Assembly: GCF_019649055.1 (NCBI RefSeq)
Contig: NW_026570374.1
Coordinates: 1 to 64,000, forward strand
DNA from: Paramacrobiotus metropolitanus
Taxonomy: Eukaryota > Tardigrada > Eutardigrada > Parachela > Macrobiotidae
Length of the DNA: 64,000 bases
Reading direction: 5' to 3'
How positions within the stretch are numbered: position 1 is the stretch's first letter; every line of letters begins with the position of its first letter. Under the pieces are notes generated by a model. The model worked only from the letters and a program-made list of their open reading frames with translations. It was not told the origin of the DNA and did not search any database. Below, piece after piece: positions 34,915 through 49,993 of this stretch. A program made the translations under genes and the position numbers.

Positions 34915-36552
34915 ATGAACGTCTGTGCCGTGTTATTGCTGCTGGGAGTGAGCCTGACGGAAAATATAAAGGTACGGGCGTCCAGCGTGGAGTTGTTCCG
35001 CGACCACTTCGCCGGGGAGCAGTTGAACCGGGAGAAGTGGAACGCCGCCGACCGGCGCAGCGCCGTCAATGAAGAGCTGGAGTACTACTCGCCGGCTAAT
35101 CTGCAAGTCGCCAACGGCAGCCTGGCCCTCGTCGCCAAGCAGGAGCGCCGGGGCGGGGCCAACTACACTTCCGGTCGCGTCGACACCAAGGGACTCTTTG
35201 ATTTCACTTATGGCAATGTCGAAATCCGCGCCAAATTACCCAAAGGTAAAAATAATATTTTATATATGGTCTGTTCACTTCTTATTTTTTTATAATAATC
35301 CCTTTTTTTATAATTTGGTAATAATGGTTAATTATTTTGTGGTTATTTGAAAAATGTACCATATATTAAAAGGATTTAATAACAGAATGTACGAAAAACC
35401 AATACATAACAAATATGCATACATTAATGTGTATAAAGTAAGCGCATGTAAACTAAACGCAAGTAAAAAAAGCTTCGTATATGTAGACATGTACTGATTG
35501 ACGTCAAGTACATGCAGGTTTTAATTTAATTTTTAACCAGTAGTGTCTGGTTGTAACCTTTTATATTCGTGAAATAAATGTAGATAATTGGACTAAGAAA
35601 TATACATGTACATATTGATTTTTATTCGCAATATTTGAAATGGGGAGCATCGCTCATAGCGGTACGATCCAATGAAAACTTTGTCCTCAGTAGGGCGAGA
35701 AAGGCGACATTATACGCAGTACATACATAGATATATTTATATAGATATAGATATACTGTGCGAGAAGGGACTGTACATTATACACAGATATATACCGTAC
35801 ATAATCATGTAAGTACAGTATTATGACGTATATTTAACAAATACGTACTTACTACATAGATTAATTTCATGCAGATAATTTTTATATAAACATATTTATA
35901 TATAGATGCATACACAAATTATATGTACACACCAGTTTATTAACAAGAGTATGTACTGTGTATGTATATATATAATATCTATATATAGTTTATCTGTATA
36001 CATAAGTTTTACATTTGTACATGCAGTTGTGCCGATGCAGGTAAAGGCCTGTGGGCTAGTCTATGGCTGGAGCACTACCAGTGCGCGGCGGCGGTACCCT
36101 GCACGCAGTGGCCGCCGGCCATCAGCATCCTGGACTTCCGCGGCGACCAGACGCACACAATTCCCGCCACGCTGTACTACAAGGACGCCGCCGACCACGT
36201 CCAGTCCAGCGGCAAGGTCCTCAACGCCGCCGACGACCTCAGCGACGACTTCCACGTGTACCGGCTGCAGTGGAGCCCCAACAAACTGGCCTGGTCGGTG
36301 GACGGCCAACCGGCCTTCTTCGTCATCGACGACCCGCAGAAAATCCCTGCCCAACGCCTGCAGCTGGTGATGAACGTGGCGGTGGGCGGGATGTTCCCCG
36401 GATCACCGGACGACACCACCGAGTTCCCCGCGGCCATGCTCGTCGACTACGTAAAGGTCACGCGGGAGGACAGTTCTTCGGCGGGTCATACAATCAGAAA
36501 CTCGTTTATCTTTGCATGGATTTGTGTATTTATTCTTACTAAAGTTGTATAA
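34915..36552 (+). CDS. GH16/beta-1,3-glucan-recognition-like protein A, catalytic acids lost, C-terminal anchor
   Basis: Two exons (34915-35245 and 36041-36552, phase 1), 280 residues. Signal peptide MNVCAVLLLLGVSL. The laminarinase-type GH16 jelly-roll is clear: FRDHFAGEQLNREKWNAAD, TSGRVDTKG, YGNVEIRAKLPKGKGLWASLW and VMNVAVGGMFPGSPDD. In active enzymes the next block reads E-I-D-I-x-E; here the aligned block is A-I-S-I-L-D, so the nucleophile and acid/base glutamates are replaced. The protein should bind rather than cleave glucan, as in insect GNBP/betaGRP. It ends in a hydrophobic stretch (SFIFAWICVFILTKVV) preceded by small polar residues, a likely GPI-anchor signal or membrane anchor. 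AATAAA at 36565-36570 follows the stop. Confidence 0.85.
35246..36040. other. AT-rich intron of GH16-like gene A
   Basis: 795-bp intron with TATATA-rich stretches; no other gene seen. Confidence 0.6.
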
Positions 36553-37007
36553 GCCGGAAGGATAAATAAAAGCGCACACTTGTTATGGATTTTCGCGAGG
36601 GGCGGAGCAAAGTGTACAAAAAAGAATTACAATAAAATACGTATTATTTCGCGGCATGACGGCGCATGATTATTATCTGTGTACTGCATCGGCATTCCGA
36701 TATTATCGATATTAGCATTATGCAGTTTATTATTGGGTGCTCAATTAGCAGTTCCTGTGATTGTTGACGCCGCGGGCCTCTTCACCGCCTAATCAAGCGA
36801 GTCGTTCGCTGTATGTACGCTGAGAATAAACACGTTATGAATCAGCTGCATTAATGTGCATGATCGCATTACCATGCATCACTTCGCTGCATCCATAAAT
36901 AAATCAATTTATTACCTGCGTCTATCTCGACCGTGTTTTACCATTATAAAGCACTGCTCATATATGTTGTCTGTTTGTTTTTCTCCGTGGAATAATTTGC
37001 CAAGTTT

Positions 37008-38303
37008 ATGCGCCGGATATCGGAAATGTTGGCGGTGATTTTTCTCATCCAGTGTGTAGCGTGGGAAACGGTCCGCGCCGGCGTCAACCAGGCGGCCAAA
37101 GGTCTCTTCCAGGATGATTTCGGTTTGAGCCGGCTGGACACCACCAAGTGGAACGCCGCCAACGGGCGCAGCGAGGTGGACGGGGAATTACAGGTGTATT
37201 CGGCGGACAACATCCAACTGGAAAAAGGGAATTTGCTGCTGGTGGCCAAACGGGAGAGCAGCGGCTCGGCTAATTATACCTCCGCCTTGGTCGACACGCG
37301 CGGAATTCTGGAGTTCCTCTACGGCGAAGTGGAGATAGTCGCCAAGATGCCCAAAGGTAGGCGAAACATTAAAAAAAAAATAAAAATAAAATTTTGAAAA
37401 TTAAATCAAAAATTTAAAAAAATTAATTAAAACATTAACAACAATCCTAACAAAATTTAATTTGATGGCTATTATTGGTAGTATTTTTAGTGCTTGAGTT
37501 TAATTTATTTATATAAATTGCATATTTATTTATACAAAAATTTATAAATTAATTTCTACATTTATTTATATAAAATTTATTTGTATATGTTTTACTATAT
37601 CAGCGATTTTTTACTGCTTAAATTTAATTTATTTATACAAATTTATATATGCAGTATACTATATGTATCAGCCATTTTTAAATGTTTAATTTTTAATAAT
37701 TAAGAAAGGTCACCGCGTAAGTCATTATTATCACGCCAGGCAAAGGCGTGCGCGCTTCTATCGCGCTGCTCCCGGAGAAATGCACCTCCGCCGTGGCCTG
37801 CCCGGAGAACCTCCCACCGGCGGTGACCCTCCTAAATTACCGCGGCGACCAAGTCTCCGCATCCCAAGGCATGGTGGTGTTCGAGAACAACGCCGGCAAC
37901 GGGACACTCTTCTCAGCCACGACGTACCACGGCGCGGCGGACCTTTCGGCGGACTTCCACAACTACAAGCTGCGCTGGACCCGCGAGCGCCTGACGTGGT
38001 GGCTGGACGGCACGGAGTTCCTGGCCGTCAACGAGTCGGCCAAGATCCCGCGGGCCGCCCTGCACATCGTCATGCGGGTGGCGGTGGGCGGGGGCTTCGC
38101 CGGGGCGCCCGACGGGAATGTGACCTTTCCCACCGGATATGTCCGTGGCCTCGGTCACCGTCCGCCCGACGGACCGGGCGGTGCGGACGGTCGGCGGGGA
38201 TTCCGGGGGAGGGTGTTCGTTAAGGGTCGATCTCACACACGCCCTGTTGCTGATAGTGTGTTTCCTTGTTACATTGTATACGTCGGTTCCTGTATCGTTG
38301 TAA
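37008..38303 (+). CDS. GH16/beta-1,3-glucan-recognition-like protein B, catalytic acids lost, one frame break
   Basis: Paralogue of gene A with the same intron position: exons 37008-37356 and 37740-38303. Signal-like start (MLAVIFLIQCVAWETVRA). GH16 features: FQDDFGLSRLDTTKWNAAN, LVDTRGILEFLYGEVEIVAKMPKGKG and VMRVAVGGGFAGAPDG. The catalytic block is A-V-T-L-L-N where E-I-D-I-x-E is expected, so it is not a glucanase. The raw frame runs on to 38503 into low-quality sequence. Skipping one base at 38138 restores the beta-strand end shared with A and C and then a hydrophobic tail ending at a stop at 38301-38303, similar to the anchor of A. Either an assembly indel or a recent lesion. Confidence 0.8.
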
Positions 38304-40621
38304 CTTGTGTTCCCGTAATTAACTGTGATATCCCGTCGTTGTTTTTGCTGTATCATGCTGACTTTTTAAATAGTCCGTTTCTAATGAATTTCTGCCGTCC
38401 ATGTGTAGGTTACTCACTCCACTGCGAAGCGAATAATCAGGATAAATGTTATTTTTTACCAACATTTTCCGAAGAAGAAATGAGTAACAAAACGCCGGCA
38501 TAAAACCGGCAGAACTGAAGTGTGCCCGCCGCCGGGTCGCGCCCGCGTAACGCCCGAGCAGCGGCACATTAGTACGTGTACCGGCGAACGGTAGTTGTGC
38601 AGGGTACAGTATTCGTCCGTTGAGAAGCGGAAACGAAAATGCAGTTGTGAATGTTATTCTTATACGATCGGATAGCATTTATTAATATTGTGATGACGCA
38701 GCTGCTCTTCTGCCTGGATTTGTGAACGTCGTTGTTTTATCAGCGGAATACAACCGAGCCCAAGGTAAACGCATAAACACCCGCTACTGTAGATAGGAAT
38801 AATAAGTTGATTGTCCTCTGCTACGGAGCATCGCCCCGCTTTCAAGCGACGTTAAGAAAACGGAAAATAAAAGGTACATTTTGCTATACAGAAAAAAATT
38901 TATGTTATACTGGACGTATTAAGAAGAAGAATGTACTGCGCCAGTTACCGTAAACTGCTTCATATAATATTATATATATAATATATATTATATAGATGTA
39001 CAGGTACTTTTTTTTGCTGGAGGTGTTTTATTTAATGATGCTAAGCCAGGTACTTTTAAACTGCAGTAAAGTGATAAATTTAATTAGATGCGGCGTCTTT
39101 ATACTGCGAAAATTTCCACGGTAAATGTTTGTATGCCATTATGGTTGATTTAATATGCCGGTATACTCAGAACTCAGAAGTAATAAAATAATTATTAATT
39201 TTATTGATACGAGTTTCAACCTGTACGTGGACTTACAATGTACAATACAATACGTGCTGTACCTACACGTACCGCAGCTTTGCTGGCGAACTGCAAAGCG
39301 ACAATTTGCCAGCGGCTGCATAACACCGACTAAAATTAAGACACGTACTTATTCTTCACGGTGTACTGTGTTTTGCTTGTACAGAATTCACCAGTGTGTA
39401 AAAAAACTGAGAAGCGATGTTCAGGTGGAATATTGATACGACTACTTTATGTATCGACACTGGAAAGCTGGATATCAAACGCTTTACGCGCGATGCTGAT
39501 TCGGTTGTTGCGGTGTGTACATGTATCTGTATCTGGTTGTTACGGCTGCTATCTGGTACTGAAGCCGTCAAGGTGTTAATGGCATTTCCGCTGTCGATAA
39601 CAACGGCAACAGCACCGGTACCGCTTGCTATGTTTATCACCGCAACTGTATATTTATTTGCACAAGAGCAAAACACGCATTAATTTCGGCAATCAGCGCG
39701 CATAATCACGATGTATTTGTATGATACAAGCGCATATGCTGGTTGCCTTGTTGATATACATTTCCATAATGTTGACGGCCAATACGGCACTCGTGTCACT
39801 TTCCACCGGCACACTTGTACTTCCCCTCTTCGCCGAAGTATTACGCGCATCCAGCCCGAATTAGGCACGCCGAATTATTGATACCGCGATTAGCGCGCAC
39901 ATGTCAGCACAATTAATCGCCACTAATCACAAGGATTGGCTGGTCGCTGCCGCGAAACGCAACCCCCTGGATACATGTCGATACCGCGCAGATTGTGGAG
40001 TTTGGACTGTTTCTGTTTTTCCGCGCGCGATACCGCGTATCGGCCGTCAACACGCGGCGCTGCTGCTGCGATTAATTAGCACAACTGCCACTTGTGCGTC
40101 TTCCCAGTCAGACTGCGCTATCATTTATTTACAGCTACTTGTAGTAATTATCAGCGTCTGCTCATTCTGCCATTTCACTGGCTTATTGACGATTTACTGG
40201 ATTTTTTCTTCTGGATGTATATATGTATATTTTGGATGTATGTGTAATTTTCTTCTGGATGTATATATATTTTGGCCATTTTTTGTTAGCGTGTTAATCG
40301 AATTTGATGGCTAAATCAGCGAGTTAACTGACGGATTACTGCAGAATTTATACATATAATTATGCGATTAACCGGAAGTGGCAGAACATGTGCTCGTCTG
40401 ATCACGGATTTCTATTACTGCGTGAAATCACCGTGAATTATTTATAAAAAAGTGTGCAGCAATTAAACCGCCACCGGCGTCGTATAACGCACGCTTTTTT
40501 CCATTACATTAAGTACCTGAAAAATCACACCGCCTCAACTAATCACTGCCCTCCAGCAAAAATACGATTTCCGGCGTCATGCTCAACACTGCGTAGTCAT
40601 TTTCTTACTATACGTTGTGAA
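38304..40621. other. Intergenic region within the GH16-like cluster
   Basis: About 2.3 kb without supported genes; it should contain the promoter of the receptor kinase gene. ATG 40622 is preceded by a long open frame back to 40454 that I treat as leader because the signal peptide starts at 40622. Confidence 0.4.
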
Positions 40622-43268
<2,647 letters not shown>

Positions 43269-43771
43269 TTGCCACCGGAAACTAAATTCTGCAATTACCG
43301 GCAATGCCGGCTATCATTTTTTAGGGCTTTCATCAGAGACTGTATTTCTTTTTGTATCTAAATAAATTAAAAGCATGTATTGTAGAGGTATACGAGTATG
43401 TATTATTTTGTCGGCAACATTGCTTCGTTGAAGTTTCCGGTGATGTCTTCGACTGCTGTGAGAACGGTTTTCCCTAGTGGTGTCGCCGAAAACAACAGCT
43501 TGTGTTGAACGAGTCGTCAAGCCGGCAAACCGAAAATTCTTGATTAATTTTATTTATTTCACTTATAACGCGTACGCCTCCACAACAAGCGAAACATTCG
43601 ATTCCTTAATGTTTCTTTATGTACAAAAACAAAAATGAAAGCACAATTGCCATAAAGAGCGTCCGCGATGATTTATAGAGAAAACAACTGCCGGCTCGGT
43701 ATTAATCAGCGAAGGATCCATATTTCCGGAGGATTTGGGGTTTTGTGTAAATTTCTGGCAAGCCATTTCCT
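43269..43771. other. Intergenic between convergent genes
   Basis: 3' region of the kinase gene with AATAAA near 43361; nothing else supported. Confidence 0.5.
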
Positions 43772-44478
43772 TTACTTGGCGTTGCCCCAGATGTAATAGT
43801 CGTTTCCGTTGCAAGCGGCTTTAAATCTCGAGCCGACCGCGTAGTTGGTCTAAACAAAATGCAACTCTGGTACAGTTTTTTTATATGCATACGAACAGTA
43901 ATATATGTAATTACCGGTGCAATCGGTTGTTTAATTAAATATGTGTAAATCCGTATTTTTTTTTTACAAATTTCGATAGTTTATTTTATTTATGTGATTA
44001 ATGAATTTTTTTTCTAATAACGGTAGATGCGCGTACCTGGAAGCCGAAGTTGTTGGGCGTGCCGACGATGGCGCTCCAGTTGTGGCGCGTGAAGCGGCCG
44101 GCCAGACTGGTGAGGAGGGAGGCGGCGATGGAGGACTGCTGCGCGGCGGTGTAGGCGTTGCAGGCCGTGTTGACGAACTGCTGCGTGTCGCTGCGCAGCG
44201 TCCCGCTCTGGTCCGTCCACGCCGCGTCCACCACCGGCGTCGCCCGGCTCCCGTTCTGCACCACCGCGTTGCCGGCGGTGCCGACGCCTGCACATCCAGC
44301 GCCGATTAATAATAATTAATGAAAATAATTGTTTATATTGCGCTTATTATTAATTAGTTTATATTATTAATTAAATTAATTCTTAATAATTATTGTAATA
44401 ATATTACTCACCAGCTAGTTGGCCCAGGGTCGTCGCTGACAGGGCGAGCAGCACGGCAATAACAAACGTCACCTCCAT
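43772..44478 (-). CDS. Small secreted protein with dynein-light-chain (LC8)-like domain
   Basis: Three exons on -: 44478-44412, 44287-44037 and 43849-43772; phases agree, 131 residues. Signal peptide MEVTFVIAVLLALSATTLGQ. The C-terminal about 75 residues resemble the LC8 fold: helices (QQFVNTACNAYTAAQQSS, ASLLTSLAGRF), then NWSAIVGTPNNFGFQ, which matches the W-x-x-I-V-G-x-x-F-G signature of dynein light chains, and a closing strand (DYYIWGNAK). Two cysteines (TACNAY, AACNGN) might pair, consistent with secretion. LC8 proteins are normally cytosolic hub proteins, so a signal peptide is unusual; secreted or tegumental variants are known in other invertebrates. Function unknown. Confidence 0.6.
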
Positions 44479-45269
44479 TGTATACTGCAGCTACTGTTTG
44501 CAAATATTCGAATATAACTTCGCAGTTTACAGTTATTCGATAATGTCACAACATAAATCGGAATGGCCTGGTCAGCGCTCGCGGTAAGGTTTATATATGC
44601 ATAATCCCTCGACAAGCGATCTTGTCGTCTTTTCTTCCCTGAGAACAATGCGCCCGCCGATAGCGCCGACAATGGACGCCGCAGTGCCTTGCAAAGAACA
44701 GGCGTCATCGCTGATTGTGCACATTGTCTGGCTTATCAGTTTTATCAGCGCAGCCGCGAAATAGTTATGCAATCTGTGCTTTGTACGGCCAAGTTTGCCG
44801 CATTATTACCGCACAATGTAGAGCAACGCGAAGCCTGAATACAAGACATATAATTCTTATTGCCGGAAGTGACCGGAAATCGTTGCTTTACACCAGTTGT
44901 ATTAATTGAAAAGTGATAATAACCATAAACAAACACGCGGCGATAAGAGTGTTGTTTCGCGTCGGATGAGCAGAATTTTTCAATCCCAAACGAACAATGC
45001 CCGTAGAAACAGTTATGCAACGACACCGCGAAGCCGTTATTGAAATTGCCGCTGAAGGACGCGTTACGAAACACTGCGGTGTTTCGTAACGCGTTCAGAG
45101 AAATATTCCGAAAATATTTCGAAGGAAACATTACTGCGCATTTCTGAAGCGTCAGATAATACAACGAGTCATTGTTGTGAGGAGAAAATGCACAGTCTGG
45201 ATTCTATCTTGTATCAATTCATCACAACAGCAAAGCGCTGAACCCGGAAGACAAGGCCGGAAGCACGGA
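44479..45269. other. Intergenic region with a perfect 15-bp hairpin
   Basis: No coding sequence supported. Contains the inverted repeat described separately at 45060-45093. Confidence 0.4.
45060..45093. repeat. Perfect inverted repeat, 15-bp arms, 4-nt loop
   Basis: CGCGTTACGAAACAC, loop TGCG, then the exact reverse complement. The stem can be lengthened by CTGAA/TTCAG across a three-base bulge. It is far stronger than expected by chance. Confidence 0.9.
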
Positions 45270-46883
45270 TCAGGTGAGGCCGATGAAGGAGTGCTCCACC
45301 TCGCTGATGAGGTCGCGGTAGTCGAAGGCGTCGGGGTGCGCGTTGAACTGTTGCAGTAGATGGAGTTTGTGGGGGTCGCTGGTGGCGTAGTAGAGCTGCA
45401 GCTGGTTGAGCAGGCACTGCACCTGCACCGCGTTCACCACCTACACACAATTTATGGGCTAAATTTGTATCGGATCGGAAGAAATCGCGAGCCTTACGTT
45501 CTGGTCGTACTGGCCGCGCATCAGCACCAGTCCCTTGCTGTCGCGCAGCTCGTCCAGATGGACCAGGCTCAGGCAGGTGGGCGCGTCGGCCTTCCGCTGC
45601 TGGAAGGCGGCCAGCTGCGTGAAGTGGCACTCGGCGCCGGCGAACTGCGACACGAAGAACTCGTAGCCGGCGGCGCGGGGGAGGGGGTACAGGAAGGTGG
45701 GGTGGGTGGCGGCGCGCGACTGGATCTGCGCGTAGGACGACGCCGGCATCGAGGCGCAGATGAAGCCCGGCTTGTCCTTGTGATACCTGCGCAACGAGTC
45801 ACCAATGATCAGTCAGTCAACCCAGTACCATTCAATGGTTAGAAAAGATTTTCTCATTACAACTGACAATTCTCAAGCGACAAACATGTAATTACTGATA
45901 CCTGGCTGAACAAACTGCAAGTCCATCTACTAGCACACTCTGGATCTGACACTTCCGGTATAAATAACAACTGATTTATACTTCCAAATGTACAAAATTA
46001 CTGAATTACAACCAATAACATTTCCGGTATAATTTAATTAACAAAATTAAAAGTGGTACTTCCGGTGAGAAATAAAAGACCAAATATTTCCTATGAAAAC
46101 TACAAACGATTAAGAATATTGAAATTGACCTATCTGGCAAGAATTAAACATCTAAAACCGTTATTTCCGGTAACAACCAAAAATTACAGTATTAAGAAAA
46201 TAAAATCTGGTATTTCCGGTTTCAGGAATGGAATTTCCTTTGAACGCAAAATAATAAGGAAGCAGCGATAATAACCGACTGGTTCAAAATAAGAGGAAAC
46301 TCTAAGATAAGAAACTGGACGCAAAACTGTGAAAAGGCAGTTGAAAAATAAGCGGGGAAGAAAATACAGAAAACTAAGACAAACTGCTAAACAGCGTAAG
46401 AAACAATGGTTACTTACACGCGCCACATCTCGGCGATCTCCTCCGCGGTCTTCTCGGTCAGCAGCTCCACCTTCATCAGATCCGCCAAGCGGGTCCGTTG
46501 CAGCCGCACCGCCGCGGCGGGCTTGTGCGGATCGACGGTGCTGACTATGTTGACGGGGTGCGCGACGCGCTCCTTGTCCGCTTCCTTCACAGCCTGCAGC
46601 CAACACAACATCAACGCATGCTCATCCCGCAGCGCAACACGCGCGCCAGCACCTGCTTGACGCTCTTGTGCTCCTCCAAGCGCTTGGCGAACTCCGCGGG
46701 ATTGGCCTTCTGCAGTTCCGTCAGCTTGGAGGCGTACTTGGTGTAGTACGGACTGGACTGCAGTTCCTCCATCTTCTCGCGCTTCTCGGGGGATTTGCTG
46801 CTGTACAACGCTGCGGGGATGCGGCGGCAGCGGATGAGGATGGCGTCGAGACGGGTTAGTGCACTGCGGAGCCCATGCGACAT
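45270..46883 (-). CDS. ATPAF1: ATP synthase F1 assembly factor 1 (Atp11 family)
   Basis: Mitochondrial matrix chaperone that binds free F1 beta subunits during ATP-synthase assembly. Four exons on -: 46883-46653, 46593-46418, 45786-45498 and 45440-45270; phases agree, 288 residues. ATG 46883 starts a basic amphipathic presequence (RSALTRLDAILIRCRR). Conserved blocks: SPYYTKYASKL, LLTEKTAEEIAEMWR, PTFLYPLPRAAGYEFFVSQFAG, GLVLMRGQYD and LNQLQLYYA. A longer in-frame ATG at 46916 adds a hydrophobic dozen residues and seems less likely. The 631-bp intron (45787-46417) contains several TTCCGGT motifs. Confidence 0.92.
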
Positions 46884-47386
46884 GTCCGCAAGGAAGAAAC
46901 TCACGACAAAAACCACAATTTCGAATCAAAACTGGTCGAAATCAGCGCGGAAAAATCACTGAAAAATGTCGCCAGTAAAATAAACATTAACTTGCTACAG
47001 AATATTCTCAGTTTGCGCTGGAATGACTCTCCATACATTTCAGCGCCATCGCGGTGGCGACTGTTTGTAACGTACAGGGAATTTTAGAGCGCCGTGTTTG
47101 CTTTGCGCTGATTGGCTGTTCCCGCCTCCAACCTGGTTTCCCGCCAATGGCGATTCGTGGTTTATTCAGCTGGCATGCACTCAGTTTTGGGATCACGCAT
47201 CGCCACTCAACGCAAACAGTGCTGGAGAAATTTTTACAGACATTTTTGCAGTAATTCTCGCAACTTTGTATTTTCCCATCGGAATTTGGTTGTCTGGAGC
47301 AGGTTTCTTTCTCAGGTAATTGTGGCGTAGTGTGCAGTCGTGGAATAGATTGATATGGGGATGTGTTCGTTGCAGCAGCGGGCAAA
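46884..47386. promoter_or_regulatory. Bidirectional promoter of ATPAF1 (-) and NDUFA4 (+)
   Basis: 503 bp between head-to-head genes for mitochondrial proteins. The sequence TGTTCGTTGCAG just before the NDUFA4 start looks like a splice acceptor, so NDUFA4 may have a non-coding first exon here. Confidence 0.5.
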
Positions 47387-47647
47387 ATGGTGATGCAAGG
47401 GCTGACATGGAAGTCGCTGAAGAAGAACCCCTCGCTGATGCCCCTGTTCTTCTTCGTCGGGGCGGGCTCCGTCATGGCCCTGGTGTACGTCATCCGGCTG
47501 GCCACGCGCCACCCCGAGGTGACCTGGACGCGGGCCAACAAGAACCGGCCGTGGGACGCCTACGCCGACAACAAGCAGTACAAACTGTGGAGCGACACCA
47601 TCGACTACAAGAACCTTCCCCCCATCCCGGCCCCCAAGCTCGACTGA
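47387..47647 (+). CDS. NDUFA4: NDUFA4-type cytochrome c oxidase subunit
   Basis: Small single-pass inner-membrane subunit now assigned to complex IV. Single coding exon, 86 residues, the usual size. Lys-rich N-terminus (WKSLKKNPSLMPLF), one membrane helix (MPLFFFVGAGSVMALVYVI), then RLATRHPEVTW and the polar tail ending YKNLPPIPAPKLD, which follows the family pattern (PEV.W......PW...). ATG 47387 was chosen because the frame upstream contains a probable intron acceptor. Confidence 0.9.
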   Translation: MVMQGLTWKSLKKNPSLMPLFFFVGAGSVMALVYVIRLATRHPEVTWTRANKNRPWDAYADNKQYKLWSDTIDYKNLPPIPAPKLD

Positions 47648-48352
47648 GTTGATGTCCAGCGGTTCATGTATGCACGGGGTAGTGTGAAAAGCGTAGCACT
47701 TTAATTTCTGTGTGGTGATGCATTTCTTGGGATGAAAAAATACGTAGTCTGTGTTTTTGCTGGAATTTGGATGTCGAAACAAGTGTACAGTGATCACGGC
47801 CGTGTCTGGCGTTTCCTGCGCTACCTTAAATGCGTTGTGTATCCAGTAAATTCGCTACAGATGTTTCTCTGCGTTCTCATCGCATCGTATTTTGTAGGAA
47901 GTGAAATCTATTTGTTTTTTAATCTTAATAAATTTAATTTTGTTTAATTTTATTTCAATTTTGGTTCATTTAATTTGTAACATCGGTGATCACCATTTAT
48001 CAGGTATAATGATTATCATTTTCATTTTTAACATTTTTGTTTTATTTTATCTAAGTATTTTAGTTTGTTTTATTTCACTTAAGCATTTCGTAATTTCAAT
48101 GTCTGGCCTCGGAAATCAGATGTGATTTTATCTGAATCAGTTGAATGTCTGCTAATTTAATTTTATTTTGACAGTTTAATCTTATTTCAATTTTAGTGTG
48201 TTTAATATTAAAACTGCATTTTATTCAAATTCCTACCAGGAAGGAAATACTTTGTGAATGATGCAAAATACATGAACCGACAGAAAACATTACTGCTACG
48301 CTTAAATCCGGAAAATTCACGTCCCGCATCGTGAGCGCGTTAAAAGGAGCAT
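47648..48352. other. AT-rich intergenic region between convergent genes
   Basis: TTTTATTT-rich 3' flank of NDUFA4 and ALKBH6; no gene seen. Confidence 0.5.
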
Positions 48353-49366
<1,014 letters not shown>

Positions 49367-49625
49367 GATTGTATGTTGGCAAGTTGAGAGATTGCGGATG
49401 AATTCAGCTCACTAGTCGTGCGGCTCGTGCCTAGTGGCTGCACTGCTCAGTGCTCACTGTGTTCAGCCAACACTTCGTGTAGTGCCTCTTCACACAAGGA
49501 CTGCAAGCAGCAAGATTAATCGTAAACTGGTTCTGCCAATGGCGGGTAGGTAATAATGTACAAGTGGGCCTGAAATGAAGTGGGCCGAGAATGCTAGAAT
49601 GCAAGCATGCCGGGATACGAGGCTC
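49367..49625. other. ALKBH6 upstream region
   Basis: Upstream of the ALKBH6 start on -; presumed promoter. No gene supported. Confidence 0.35.
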
Positions 49626-49875
49626 CATACTGCGGGCCTGCTTGTATGCTGGGCTGCGGTATGCGGCGCTGTGGAAATGCCGAGCTGCGTATATGCTGGG
49701 CTGCATACTGCGGGCCTGCTTGTATGCTGGACTGCGGTGCGGCGCTGCGGGAATGCCGGGCTGCGTATATGCAGGGCTGCGGTCTGCGGCGTTGCAGAAC
49801 TTGCGGTTGCGGGACTGCGGTTTGCGGGACTGCGGCGCTGCGGGACTGCGGCGCTGCGGGACGGTGGTACTGCGG
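49626..49875. repeat. GC-rich minisatellite (CTGCGG/GGGCTGC units) with a ~78-bp tandem duplication
   Basis: The block starting ATACTGCGGGCCTGCTTG at about 49629 is repeated at about 49706 with few changes. Short CTGCGG.ACTGCGG units continue to about 49875. Open frames in several phases across it are by-products of the repeat. Confidence 0.75.
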
Positions 49876-49993
49876 CGATGCAAAATGTATTTATATGGTG
49901 TTGCTAGGTCTTGATATTGAAATTGATATGATGCCACTGGCTTTGAACTTTCGCGTATGCATGCATTTTTTCGTATGGTACTTTTAAAGCAAA

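Noticed and set aside
40454-40621. Upstream extension of the receptor kinase frame to ATG 40454
   Set aside because: It would bury the signal peptide that starts at 40622 behind 56 basic residues.
49575-49987. Overlapping cysteine-rich frames of 107-126 codons
   Set aside because: All three phases are open because the DNA is a GC-rich minisatellite; not a cysteine-rich toxin-like gene.
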